Source: Phycisphaerales bacterium | Lineage (GTDB): Bacteria; Planctomycetota; Phycisphaerae; UBA1845 | Length of the DNA: 64,000 bases | Reading direction: 5' to 3' | Assembly (NCBI GenBank): GCA_020639115.1 | Contig: JACKHG010000003.1 | Coordinates: 1 to 64,000, forward strand | In this document: piece after piece, positions 10,632-19,949 of the stretch | Position numbering within the stretch: position 1 is the stretch's first letter | Layout of the letters: each line of letters opens with the position of its first letter | Program-made: the position numbers and the translations under genes | Notes under the pieces: model-generated | Seen by the model: the letters and a program-made list of their open reading frames with translations, nothing else | The model's database searches: none | Told to the model about the DNA's origin: nothing

Positions 10632-11302
10632 TGAGGAACACGATGGCATCTGTTGTGTCGTGTGGCGTCTGCCTTGCTCTACTCGGCTGTGCCGGCGAGC
10701 AACGGCGATTCACTGGTTTTCTCCGCGATTACTCAGTACTTCGATCAGACCCGGCAGTTCGAGATGCGCTTGTCTACTGGAATCCGCACATTAATCCCAA
10801 GCGGTACAACGCCGTAATCGTCGAGCCTGTTGATGTTCATTTCATGAATCAGCGCGACGAAGACGCCGTAAGAGCGGAAGACCTGGCGAGCTTTCGCAAA
10901 GCCCTCACTGATGCGTTGATCGCAGCGATCGGCAGGCATGCGACTATCGCAACCGAACCGGGGCCGAACGTGCTTCGTTGTCGTCTGCGAGTTGCCAACC
11001 TGCATTTTACACGACGGGCCCGTGAGCCGCGGTACTCCTGGCGACCGCCGGATTCCGCACTGGGCTCCGCCAACATCGAAACCTCCGCCCACGACTCGGT
11101 CTCCGGTGAACTCGTCGTGGCGTACGTGAGTCCACCAGGCAGCATTGCGATATCCAGTCCACCCCTGGTCGGTGGTTCTCCTGATCGTTGGAAATTGGCA
11201 CAGAAGGCCGTAGGCAATCATGTTGTAACCATCGGTGACTCATACGGCCGCCAAGTCATGAACCGAGATGACGTCTATGTTGCGTATTACCACGAAAAAT
11301 AG
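10628..11302 (+). CDS. DUF3313-family lipoprotein
   Basis: 224 aa. A lipoprotein signal peptide ends at LALLGC; the mature part starts with the DUF3313 hallmark FLRDYSVLRSD, then VYWNPHINPKRYNAVIVEPVDVHF, and a later HATIATEPGPNVLRCRLRVANLHFT strand. DUF3313 proteins are periplasm-facing lipoproteins of unknown function, often near efflux or stress genes. Its start overlaps the STAS relic's stop by 4 bp, and its end overlaps the start of the intact STAS gene, so all are probably translated from one message. Two intact envelope lipoproteins in this cluster suggest an envelope-related response. Confidence 0.8.
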   Translation: MMRNTMASVVSCGVCLALLGCAGEQRRFTGFLRDYSVLRSDPAVRDALVYWNPHINPKRYNAVIVEPVDVHFMNQRDEDAVRAEDLASFRKALTDALIAAIGRHATIATEPGPNVLRCRLRVANLHFTRRAREPRYSWRPPDSALGSANIETSAHDSVSGELVVAYVSPPGSIAISSPPLVGGSPDRWKLAQKAVGNHVVTIGDSYGRQVMNRDDVYVAYYHEK

Positions 11303-11588
11303 CCCGCAAGTACTCACCTTCCGGCTCGAGGGAAGGCTGGGAGGGTCATGGGTGCACGAACTGGAGCAGTGCTGGCGAAACACGCTGGACAGCCCGAGCC
11401 GGCCGACCATCTGCATCGACCTCACGGGCGTGACGTACATCGACACTGCAGGAAAGGTCCTGCTGACCGAGATGCATGGGCGAGGTGCCCAGTTCGTCGC
11501 TCGGGACTGTGTCACGAAGGCTGTAGTGTCCGAGATCGTTGGAAAATCCGCAACAGTGGATTCCGCTACAAAGGGAGATTCGGCATGA
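11277..11588 (+). CDS. STAS-domain anti-sigma factor antagonist-like protein
   Basis: 103 aa from ATG 11277 (ATG 11268 would add three residues). The single domain has the STAS pattern: a first strand LTFRLEGRLGGSWVHELEQC, the central strand PTICIDLTGVTYIDTAGKVLL, where the Thr in YIDTAG occupies the usual phosphorylation position, and a final helix TKAVVSEIVG. Such proteins switch partners with an anti-sigma kinase and are reset by a PP2C phosphatase. A PP2C/SpoIIE phosphatase lies two genes downstream, but no RsbW-type kinase is in this window. Translationally coupled to both neighbours (overlaps with DUF3313 upstream, ATGA with DUF2934 downstream). Confidence 0.8.
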   Translation: MLRITTKNSPQVLTFRLEGRLGGSWVHELEQCWRNTLDSPSRPTICIDLTGVTYIDTAGKVLLTEMHGRGAQFVARDCVTKAVVSEIVGKSATVDSATKGDSA

Positions 11589-11818
11589 CGTTTCAACATG
11601 GCAATCGGATTCGTCGCGATGGGGGGGAGCAACTCGTTCGCGAATTGGAGCTTCTCGACGCGGAGGCGATGGCCGCCAGCCCGACTGAGGAGGAGATCCG
11701 ACAGGTCGCTCACGACATCTATCTCCGACGAGGTGGCGCGCCAGGCGACGCGGCGCACGATTGGCTCGAGGCGGAGAACGAACTGCGCGGGCGAAGGGCC
11801 GGTGCGCTCCTCGATTGA
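11585..11818 (+). CDS. DUF2934-family small protein
   Basis: 77 aa, start ATGA-coupled to the STAS gene. The C-terminal half IRQVAHDIYLRRGG, then DAAHDWLEAENEL, is the DUF2934 signature (x-IRxRAYxLWExxGxPxGxxxxHWxxAExEL). The N-terminal 30 residues are charged. Function unknown; DUF2934 proteins are small cytoplasmic helical proteins often near stress genes. Confidence 0.8.
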   Translation: MTFQHGNRIRRDGGEQLVRELELLDAEAMAASPTEEEIRQVAHDIYLRRGGAPGDAAHDWLEAENELRGRRAGALLD

Positions 11819-11883
11819 TAGAACCAACGCATCTGCGCGCGGATTCAGGATTGGGCGAGTCGAACCGAGTATCAGGAAGAGTC

Positions 11884-12816
11884 ATGATCAACAGTATGAA
11901 CAGCCAGACCCAAAACGCAGGCTTCAGCCGGCTAGAGTGTGAAGCAGCACGCCAAATCATGGATGCGGCGGGAGCTGTTGATGCCGGACACTTCAGCAGC
12001 GGGCCACTGCTCTTTACAGCGCTGATCGATCGCATCCTGCAGCTGCATGAGGACTTGCTTCACGCCCGCCGGAAGCTCGCCGACTATGGCGATACGCTCG
12101 TCGCGATCCAGCGCTCGATCCTGCCGCAGCGATTGCCGAGCGTCCCGGGTCTTGATCTGGCCGTCCACTTTGCCGCTGCCGAGGGCGCGGGTGGCGACTT
12201 CTATGACGTGCATCCCATCGGCCCCGATTGCTGGGCGGTGGTCATCGCGGATGTGGCGGGCCACGGCTTGGCCGCGGCGGCGATCCTGGCACTGGTGCAT
12301 GCACTCGGCAGCGCCGTCCAGGGCCACGAAGTCGGGCGCTCACCCGGCACCGCCCTGGCATTGATCAACGAGCAGTTGGCGACGCGGTACCTGGCCAATA
12401 CGGGCAGATTCGTAACGGTCTTTGCGGGATTGTACGCCGCACCGACACAAACACTGACCTACGCCGCGGCAGGACATCCGCCGCCGCGGCTGGTGCGCGG
12501 CAGCGAGGTCCGGCGGCTCAGCGACGTCTCCGGTTTGCCGCTGGGCGTCGGCAGAGAAAGCACGTACCCCGAACAGGTCGTGCAGCTCTTGCCCGGTGAC
12601 CGCCTGGTGCTCTTCACCGACGGTGTCACCGAGAGCACCAACGACGCGCACGAGTTCTTCGGCGACGAGCGGCTCGACGAGGCTGTTCGGCACCCGACGG
12701 CCGCAGCCGCGGAATTGCGGGATCACGTTGTCACAGCGGTGCGGACTTTTCGAGGGAGCCAGTCAGCAGATGATGACGAGACGTTCCTCGTCGCGGCTGT
12801 GAAACCCATTCAGTAG
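11884..12816 (+). CDS. SpoIIE/PP2C-type serine phosphatase
   Basis: 310 aa from ATG 11884. An N-terminal helical region (LLFTALIDRILQLHEDLLHARRKL) precedes the phosphatase, where the PP2C metal-binding motifs are all present: AEGAGGDFYDVHPIG, VVIADVAGHGLAAAA, VLFTDGVTES and DDDETFLV. The characteristic 'QRSILPQRLPSVPGLDL' leads into the domain, as in RsbU-like enzymes. It would dephosphorylate a STAS antagonist, here most likely the one at 11277. No sensor domain such as GAF or receiver is attached, so input may come through the N-terminal helices. 65 bp after the DUF2934 gene, same strand, likely one operon. Confidence 0.92.
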   Translation: MINSMNSQTQNAGFSRLECEAARQIMDAAGAVDAGHFSSGPLLFTALIDRILQLHEDLLHARRKLADYGDTLVAIQRSILPQRLPSVPGLDLAVHFAAAEGAGGDFYDVHPIGPDCWAVVIADVAGHGLAAAAILALVHALGSAVQGHEVGRSPGTALALINEQLATRYLANTGRFVTVFAGLYAAPTQTLTYAAAGHPPPRLVRGSEVRRLSDVSGLPLGVGRESTYPEQVVQLLPGDRLVLFTDGVTESTNDAHEFFGDERLDEAVRHPTAAAAELRDHVVTAVRTFRGSQSADDDETFLVAAVKPIQ

Positions 12817-12934
12817 ACCCTTGAAATGCGGCGAGCAGGAGGGGTTTTGGACACCCATGTGTAGCCGGATTGGTGACAAACAGCGCTGCGTCGTTCTACA
12901 CAGCACGCAGGCCCGTTGGTGAGGAAGGGTCGTT

Positions 12935-14473
12935 GTGAAGATGAAACGGACTCAAACTCAATTGACACCCTGGGCGTTCCGGACGGTGCTGTGCGCTGTC
13001 CCGTTCGCCGCAGCCGGCTGCATGGTTGGCCCGAACTACGAGCCCCCGTCAACCCCGATGCCGGCGGCGTATCGCGAGGCGAGCCGCGGCTCGGCAACGG
13101 GCGCTGATGCCGTCGATACCACCGATCCTGCAGAGATCAAGTGGTGGGAGCAGTTGGGCGACCCAGAACTTACGCGCCTGGTGGAGCAATCGCTCATGGC
13201 CAACCACGGCATTGCGGTCGCGGGGGCGCGTCTGCGGGAGGCGCGGGCGGCACGACAAGTGGCCCAATCGCTCCTGTACCCGCAGGTCAGCGTCGGCGCT
13301 TCGGCCCTGCAATTCCGCGGCAGTGAGTCGGCGATCGGTGTGCCCGGCCTGGACCTGGAGGACAGTTTCTTCCAGATCGGCTTCGACGCATCCTGGGTGG
13401 TGGACGTATTTGGCGGCACCCGCCGCGGCGTGGAGTCGGCAAAGGCCTTTGAGCAGGCTGCCTCCGCCCGTCGCCGCGGGGTCGTGCTGATGGTCGCCGC
13501 CGAGACGGCGCGGGCCTACCTCGAGCTTCGCGGGGTGCAACGACAACTCCAGATCAACCAGACCATCTTGGAGGAGCAGCGACAGACGCTCGCGGTCACC
13601 GAGGACCGGCGCCGCAATGGTCTGGCCTCGGACCTGGAGGTACTTCGCGCCCAGACCGAAGTGGAGGCGACCGCCGCCGAGATCCCACCGCTCGAGCAGG
13701 CCAGCCGGCAGTACATTCACGTCATCTCCACGCTTCTGGGGCTCGAGCCGACCGCGCTGAGCGCGGAACTGGAGCAACCGGCGCCCATTCCCGCAGTCCC
13801 GGCGCAGGTCGCCATCGGGATTCCCTCTGACCTGCTGCGGCGTCGCCCGGACATTCAGGGCGCCGAACGCCAACTCGCAGCGTCGACGGCCCAAGTGGGC
13901 GTGGCGACGGCGCAGCTATTCCCCCAAGTGGTCCTGGGCGGCTCGGCGGGCCTGCAAAGCCGCGGGTTCAACGACCTGTTCAATGGGAATACCAAGAACG
14001 ACTCCAGCAGCTACTACGTCGCCGGGCCCACGATCAACTGGACGGTGTTCGACGCCGGGCGGCGCAAAGCAGGCATCAGATTTGCAGAGGCGCAGGTCGA
14101 CGCCGCCAAAGCGGCCTACCAGGACACCGTGCTCCGCGCCTTCCGCGAAGTGGAGAGTTCGCTGGTGGCGGTTGACCGCACGCGGGTGCGCGTAAGTAAC
14201 CTGAAGCAGCTATCGGAAACCGCTCGGCAGAGTGCCGAAATCGCGCGGCGCGATTACGAGCGCGGAATCCTCGATCAGTTGACGGTTCTCGACGCTCAGC
14301 GCCAGTCGAATCGCGCCGACCTGCTGCTCGCGCAGGGCGAGGTCTCGGTCGTGGTGAACCTCGTCACGCTCTACAAGGCGCTGGGCGGCGGTTGGGAATT
14401 CGCCGAGCCCGCACCTGCCACTGAATCCGGCCCATGCCTGACGGCAGAGGAGATCAGTCGTGAAAGCAAGTGA
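12935..14473 (+). CDS. NodT-family outer membrane efflux lipoprotein (TolC-like)
   Basis: 512 aa from GTG 12935 (ATG 12941 alternative; GAGGAAGGG lies just upstream). Signal peptide with lipobox FAAAGCMVGPNYEPP, then two TolC/OEP repeats rich in heptads (MANHGIAVAGARLREARAARQVAQ, and later RRRPDIQGAERQLAASTAQVGVA). Forms the trimeric outer membrane channel of an RND pump. Downstream adaptor overlaps it by 14 bp; the permease that should follow is destroyed. Looks intact. Confidence 0.95.
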   Translation: MKMKRTQTQLTPWAFRTVLCAVPFAAAGCMVGPNYEPPSTPMPAAYREASRGSATGADAVDTTDPAEIKWWEQLGDPELTRLVEQSLMANHGIAVAGARLREARAARQVAQSLLYPQVSVGASALQFRGSESAIGVPGLDLEDSFFQIGFDASWVVDVFGGTRRGVESAKAFEQAASARRRGVVLMVAAETARAYLELRGVQRQLQINQTILEEQRQTLAVTEDRRRNGLASDLEVLRAQTEVEATAAEIPPLEQASRQYIHVISTLLGLEPTALSAELEQPAPIPAVPAQVAIGIPSDLLRRRPDIQGAERQLAASTAQVGVATAQLFPQVVLGGSAGLQSRGFNDLFNGNTKNDSSSYYVAGPTINWTVFDAGRRKAGIRFAEAQVDAAKAAYQDTVLRAFREVESSLVAVDRTRVRVSNLKQLSETARQSAEIARRDYERGILDQLTVLDAQRQSNRADLLLAQGEVSVVVNLVTLYKALGGGWEFAEPAPATESGPCLTAEEISRESK

Positions 14474-15731
14474 ATCCAGATATCGAGCGCGGCGCACGCG
14501 GTGGATGTGCCTGTTTGCCTGCGTCGTCGGCGCAGTTGTCGTCGGCGAGCTCGGGTGCAACAAGCGTCCGGAGCAGGCGGCCCAGGTGGTGCCCGTTCGG
14601 GTGAGAGTACTCGCGCCAGAAGAGATCACAGTTTCCAGCCGCTTCAGTGGTTCCGTTGAGCCTCTCCAGAGCACGGCGCTGGCGTTCAAGCTACCCGGCA
14701 CTGTGCAGCGCCTCTACCGCCCACCTGGGCTGGACCGGGACGTGCAGGTCGGCGACGTGCTGGCGAAGGGGACGGTGATCGCCGAGCTCGACGAAGGCGA
14801 CCTTCGCCGCGCCAAGGCCAGCGCGGAAGCCCGCGTCGCGCAGCTGGAAGCGCGGGTGGCAACGGCGGAGGATAACCTCGAAATCGCGACGCGCGTTCTC
14901 GAGCGGTTCAATCAAACGTCGGGTTCGGTTTCCGAGGTTGCGCGCGACGACGCAGCAGCGAAACGCGTCACGGCGGCAGGCGAGCTGGAAGCGGCGGCGC
15001 ATGCCCTCGCGGACGCGAAGGTGCAACTCGATCAGGCGAACGACGACTACCTCAATCGCCAGCTCGTCGTACCCTTCGACCACGCCACCGTTGCCGAAAA
15101 GCAGATCGAGCCGGGCGAACGTAAGGCAGCCCACGAGATTGCGTTCCGCCTGATCGACATCTCCACGGTCCACATCACCTTCGGTGTACCCGATACGATG
15201 ATCGGCGATCCGGCGATCCGCACCTCCGATGACCGGGTCTTCCTCGGCCAGAAGCTACGGGTCACCGCCGACGCCTTCGAGGGGCGTGCGTTCGAGGCCG
15301 AGGTGACCAAGATCGCGCCGCAGGCGGACCCGCTGACGCGAACGTTCCTGACTGAGTTGACGCTGCGCAACCCGCAGTATGCAGATGGTCAGCCCCTGCT
15401 GCGGGCGGGCATGATCGTGACGGTTGACGTCGGATCGGAAAACGACCGCGCCGTCATGTTGCTGCCGATGGCCGCCGTCCACCGTGGGCGAACTGCCGAC
15501 GAGCTGATTGTATACGAAGCCGTCAGCGAAAGCGGCCGCGACGTTGCCCGCGCCCGGACGGTGTTGCTCGGCGGCGTCTACAACAACCAGGTCGAGGTTC
15601 TGCCCGCGAGCGAGGTGGGGCCAGGCTCCAAGGTCGTGATCACGACTGCCGAGCGCCTGACCGATGGCCTCCCCGTCCAGGTGATCCCTGAGTCCCCAGC
15701 TTCAGCAGCCATGCTGCCGGAGGCCAAATGA
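14460..15731 (+). CDS. RND efflux periplasmic adaptor (membrane fusion) lipoprotein
   Basis: 423 aa, GTG start within the end of the OMF gene. Lipobox VVGELGC. Typical MFP order: beta-barrel/lipoyl start (VSSRFSGSVEPLQSTALAFKL, VQVGDVLAKGTVIAELD), a coiled-coil hairpin (about 115-200; ARVAQLEARVATAEDNLEIATR), second lipoyl half (YLNRQLVVPFDHATVAEKQIEPGE), then beta-barrel (FGVPDTMIGD) and membrane-proximal domain. It would link the inner membrane permease to the NodT channel. Its stop overlaps the permease start by 4 bp (ATGA). Confidence 0.95.
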   Translation: MKASESRYRARRTRWMCLFACVVGAVVVGELGCNKRPEQAAQVVPVRVRVLAPEEITVSSRFSGSVEPLQSTALAFKLPGTVQRLYRPPGLDRDVQVGDVLAKGTVIAELDEGDLRRAKASAEARVAQLEARVATAEDNLEIATRVLERFNQTSGSVSEVARDDAAAKRVTAAGELEAAAHALADAKVQLDQANDDYLNRQLVVPFDHATVAEKQIEPGERKAAHEIAFRLIDISTVHITFGVPDTMIGDPAIRTSDDRVFLGQKLRVTADAFEGRAFEAEVTKIAPQADPLTRTFLTELTLRNPQYADGQPLLRAGMIVTVDVGSENDRAVMLLPMAAVHRGRTADELIVYEAVSESGRDVARARTVLLGGVYNNQVEVLPASEVGPGSKVVITTAERLTDGLPVQVIPESPASAAMLPEAK

Positions 15732-18700
15732 ACATTTCCCAGTTCTTTGTGAGCAAACGTCCGATCGCCTGGACCGCCATGATTTCGGCGCTGGCCTGGG
15801 GGGCCTACGCTTACCTGATCATGCCGCAGCGGCAGGATCCGATCATCCCGGTCGTCACCGGCGTCATCCTCACGCCCTACCCCGGCGCTGAGGCCGAGAA
15901 GGTGGAGCAGGAGGTCACGCGCAAGATCGAGCGCAAGGTCGCCGAGAATCCGGCCGTGAGCGACATCAAATCGATCGGTCGGCCCGGCATCTTGATCAGT
16001 TCACGCGGAACTGTTTGAGACCGAGCGCGAAACGCCGAACTCGTGTGGTGCAGGACATCCGCGGCAAGCTCGGCGAGATCACCGACCTGCCCCAGGCGGC
16101 GGGAAAGCCTACGCAGTCGTTTCGAACAAGGACTTCTGGTGACCTGTAGCGGCTATGCTCGCCACCATCAGTTCGCCTCCGGTCTCTGATCCGAGATCGC
16201 CCTGCGCCAAGACCATCCGGCGAAGCGATCGAGCGCATCGGCAGCAGATTTCCGCGCCGGCTGCCGAACACCGGACCGCTCCTGGTTTATCCAAGCACCG
16301 TCGCGCGCGCAGGTTATCCGTACGCTGCACGCTCGCACAATCTCTTACCGAGGCAGGCGTTTATGCGTAACGCGGCGATCGTCGAAGCTGCCCAGCCGCC
16401 GCATGCTCGACGACGCTGAATCACGCGACCTGCACCGACCTCCAGCGTGAAGTTTGATCGTTGGAACGGTGAAACGTCGGGGCTGACGAGTTCGACCTGG
16501 ACGTGTGGCGGCCTCTTCTGGATCAAAGACCTCGACAGCCCGGAGCACGAGCTTCGGCTGGCTGCCGGGACAAGTACTCCTACCGCGAGTTTCAAGTACT
16601 TTCGCTGACCGCATTCGCGATCGCCTGAAGTAGCGCCGTACGTCGATCGATCTCGTGGGCGCGCAGGACGAGGCAGGTGTGGCTGACCGGCCTGGGGCAG
16701 CGGCTCAACCAGTTTGGGGATCACGCCGCTCGCACTTCGTCGATCGGATCCGCAGCGGAACATCAACATTCCCGGCGGGCAGGTCGAACTACCTGACCAG
16801 AACGTCGTCGTCCGGAATTCCACCGGGGAGTACGCACCTCTGCTGCGGAAATCGGCGATACCGTCCTCGCTCTTTCCAAGGAGGGTTACCTCTACTGCGC
16901 GACTGTGGAGGTCACGCGCGGCTACGATGACCCCGCGCTGACGTGCTGAACTACCGACCATCAAGGTCGCCGGGCGAAGCGTCTGGCTAAGACCACGCGC
17001 GGCGGAGCGCCCAAGCCACGAAGAGCAAGCCAAAGCAGAGAATTACGAACTGTGACGGGCGGGCGATCACGATTTCAGTGCGGCAGGTGAAAGGCACCCA
17101 CATCGCTGCTAAGTACGACCATGACGTCACCGCCGCGATCGACGAGATGAAGCTGCAAACGCCGCCGCATACCTGCGGATCGGCGCGAACTAGCGACGAA
17201 CCTGCGGAAGTTCACCACAAGATCGCGAACTTCAACCGCCTGATCGAGGCGATCGTCATCGTCGTGCTGGTGTCGGTGCTGTTCATGGAGTGGCAGTAAG
17301 CGCGCTGCTCGTTGCCACCGCAATACCTGTCACCGTCGCAATGGGCGCTGGGCAGCGTCGTAGCTCGTCGGGATTGACCTGCAGCAGGTCCTGATCGCGC
17401 TGACTTGCCGCTGGGACTGCTGGTAGACGCGCCGGTCGTGGCAGCCGACGCCATTAACCGCGAGTTGGCACACGGCCAGCCGCGCCAGCCGTGGCTGCTT
17501 GGCTCGGCCTGGGTTGCTTGGCTCCGGCGGTTTTCACGCTGCTCACCAACATCGTCGCGTTTCTGCTGCTGCTGCTGGTCAAGGGCAAGACGGGCGACTT
17601 CATTTACTCGCTGCCGATCGTGGTGTCGTTCTCGCTAGTCGCGGCGATGGTCGTCGCCTGGACGTTCGCCCCGCTCATGGGCTTTTACATGCTCAAGGGG
17701 CAGAAGGGGTTCGAGGCCTCGGACGGCCAGCCTGCCCGTGGGTTTCCCAGGCTCTACAAGGCGTTCGTCGAAGGCTGTATTGCCCGTCGGTGGCTCTCCG
17801 CCGGCGTCGCGGTTCTCGTTCTCGTCACCGGCGTGATGCTGGTGCGCACGATCGGAACCTCCTTCTTCCCCAAGGATCTGCATGACGTATTTGTCGTGAA
17901 CCTCGACCTGCCGGAGGACTCGCCCATCCGCGAAACGCGCGACGTGGCGTTGGATGCAATCCGCCAGATCGATGCCCTGAGGGGCTGAATATTCGCAGTT
18001 ACACGACGTTTGTAGGCGCTGGCGGACCGCGCTTCTGGCTCTCGATCGAACCGGAGCAGCGCGCCGACAACTACGCCCAGATTCTGGTGCACACCGTGTC
18101 CAAGGAGGAGACCGCTTCGGTCGTTGACCGGCTGAAGAAGGAACTCCCTCTTCAGATCGCCGAGGCGCGCGCGTCCGGACCCAGATGCTCGAGACTGGCC
18201 CACCCATTGGCATCCTGGTGCAACCGCGCCTTACGGCCCCGACATCGAAGCGCTTCGCGATCTGGCCGCGCAGGTCAAGTCGAAATTGCGGTCCATCCCT
18301 GGGACGACCGACATCCACGATGACTGGGGCGATCCGGTGTTCCAGATGACCCTGTACGTCGACCACGACCGCGCGGCCATGAGCGGGCTTACGCATCAGG
18401 ATGTCGCTGCGACCGTCGGCGCCGGCCTCTCGGGATTTCGGTCAGTCGGATCCGCGAGCAGGACAGGCTCATCGACATCATGCTGCGATGCGCCTGTCCG
18501 AGCGGAGCCAACTGATGATCTGTTCAGCCCACGTCGTCAACGCCAAGCAGGCGCGGAACGCCGTTGCGGCAACTCGCGACATCTCAAGCGGGAACCTAGA
18601 CCGGGAAGATTCGCCGACGCGACCACGGTTGCCTTACGGTTCGCTGCGACACGGTGCCGGGCGTGCTGCCGAGCGAGATCGTCGCAGCTTCCACGGCTGC

Positions 18701-19310
18701 TGCCGCCGCGCCCGTCGGGCTATGATGCCAGCTGCTATCGAATCTCCCGCTGGGTATCGGTGGGAGTTCGGGGGGCGAAAAGTCTGAGCAGGGCGGCGGG
18801 GCTTCCAAGTCACTCGTCGACGCGCTTTGCGCAACTCTTTATTGCGATCTACCCCGCGCTGGTGCTGCAGTTCAATTCCGGCAACGCAGCTGCTGCGTTG
18901 GTTTACGCTGCGGTCTCCCTGATCGTCGGCGGGCTGATCGCCTGTCGTCATGAAGTCAACCTTCGGTTTCATGGCGTTCCTCGGCGTTGCGTCGCTGGCG
19001 GGTCTGATCATCTCCCACGTGATCGTGCTTCGACTTCATTGATGATGCGCCACAAGGGTGAGCCGCCTGCAGGGCTGCCATCGATGCTGGGCTCGGGACA
19101 AGCGCGTGCCCAGTCCTCTCACGACCGTTCTGGCCTGTGTCGGCGGCCTGATCCCCTGGCAATGGAAGGGGACCGCTGTGGGAGCCCCATGTGTTATGTC
19201 CAGATAGCGGGCATGCTATCGCCACGCTTGTAACGCTTGTCCTCGCCGTACGGTGCTGTACGTGATCTTCGTCGACACCTGCACCGGAAAGTGCGCTGGG
19301 AGATTTGAAT
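15728..19310 (+). pseudogene. RND efflux permease (AcrB-like), broken by many frameshifts
   Basis: Starts normally: MNISQFFVSKRPIAWTAMIS, then TPYPGAEAEKVEQEVTRKIERKV, typical of AcrB/MdtC-type pumps. The frame is lost at about 16000. Pieces of the rest are recognisable in all three frames: VQDIRGKLGEITDLP around 16050; LPLGLLVDAPVVAADAINRELAHG around 17410, the conserved TM4 region; a transmembrane block TNIVAFLLLLLVKGKTGDF at about 17540-17700; SFFPKDLHDVFVVNLDLPEDSP at about 17860-17930; and, near 18960-19030, the TM segment reading FGFMAFLGVASLAGLIISH. A full AcrB-like gene would span about 3.1 kb, so length is near complete. At least ten frameshifts and some stops are needed. Either a decaying gene or a low-quality stretch. 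Confidence 0.85.
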
Positions 19311-19949
19311 CTGTCGCGCAGCCGGAGCACGGATTGCACGCAGCTGGAACTCAGCCTGTTCCACCGCTCGCAGAGTCGGACGCGCGCCGGATTCCCGTGT
19401 GGTGACGGGCAGCGCTCTGCTGCCCAGTGGTTGGTGATGCTCGGCTTCTGGGCGCGGCACTGTGCATCGCCCAACACCCAAAGGGAGGATCTGATGTTCT
19501 TGCAAGCAGCCGTGAAATAGAAAGATTCGAAGCCGCCCGGTGGGAAATTGAAAGGCGCTAAGGAGGCGGATTCCCCAGACCTACTGTGGTCCGCTTCAAA
19601 TGCTTTTACCTTCGACCGGCCACTCGTGGTTGTCGGCAGTCCTCCCGAGCTGGGCAACTGGGTACCAGAAGAGGCATCAACGAATGAAATGACAGGTGCC
19701 ATTGGCTTCCTGCCATTCACTCCCGACGCCTTAGTTCGTTCCTTAGTTCGTCCATAATCTGATGATCATCTTGCATTTTTGTAGGTTTTCTACAGAGCAG
19801 CTCCGTCCCCGTTTCCTTCCCCCAAGAACGTGGATATGCCAGCCGTCCAGAATCGTCTGGTACGGTCCCGTTCACTTTTCAGTTCCAATCCGATCATTAA
19901 GAAAGCCTCGCGCGGTCAGGACGCCATCAGCTCCTCCAACTTCGGAGCG
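19311..19949. other. Intergenic stretch after the permease wreck
   Basis: No gene recognised. It contains a 43-base stretch at 19676-19718 shared with the end of the IS4-like transposase fragment near 33545, and a small tandem duplication CTTAGTTCGTTC around 19730-19750. The rest is non-coding in appearance. Confidence 0.5.
19676..19718 (+). repeat. Solo copy of an IS4-type element end
   Basis: 40 of 43 bases match 33545-33587, the DNA spanning the end of the transposase frame and just beyond. The core is GAATGAAATGACAGGTGCC. No transposase lies next to this copy, so it looks like an orphan terminus left by an excised or decayed element. Confidence 0.55.
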
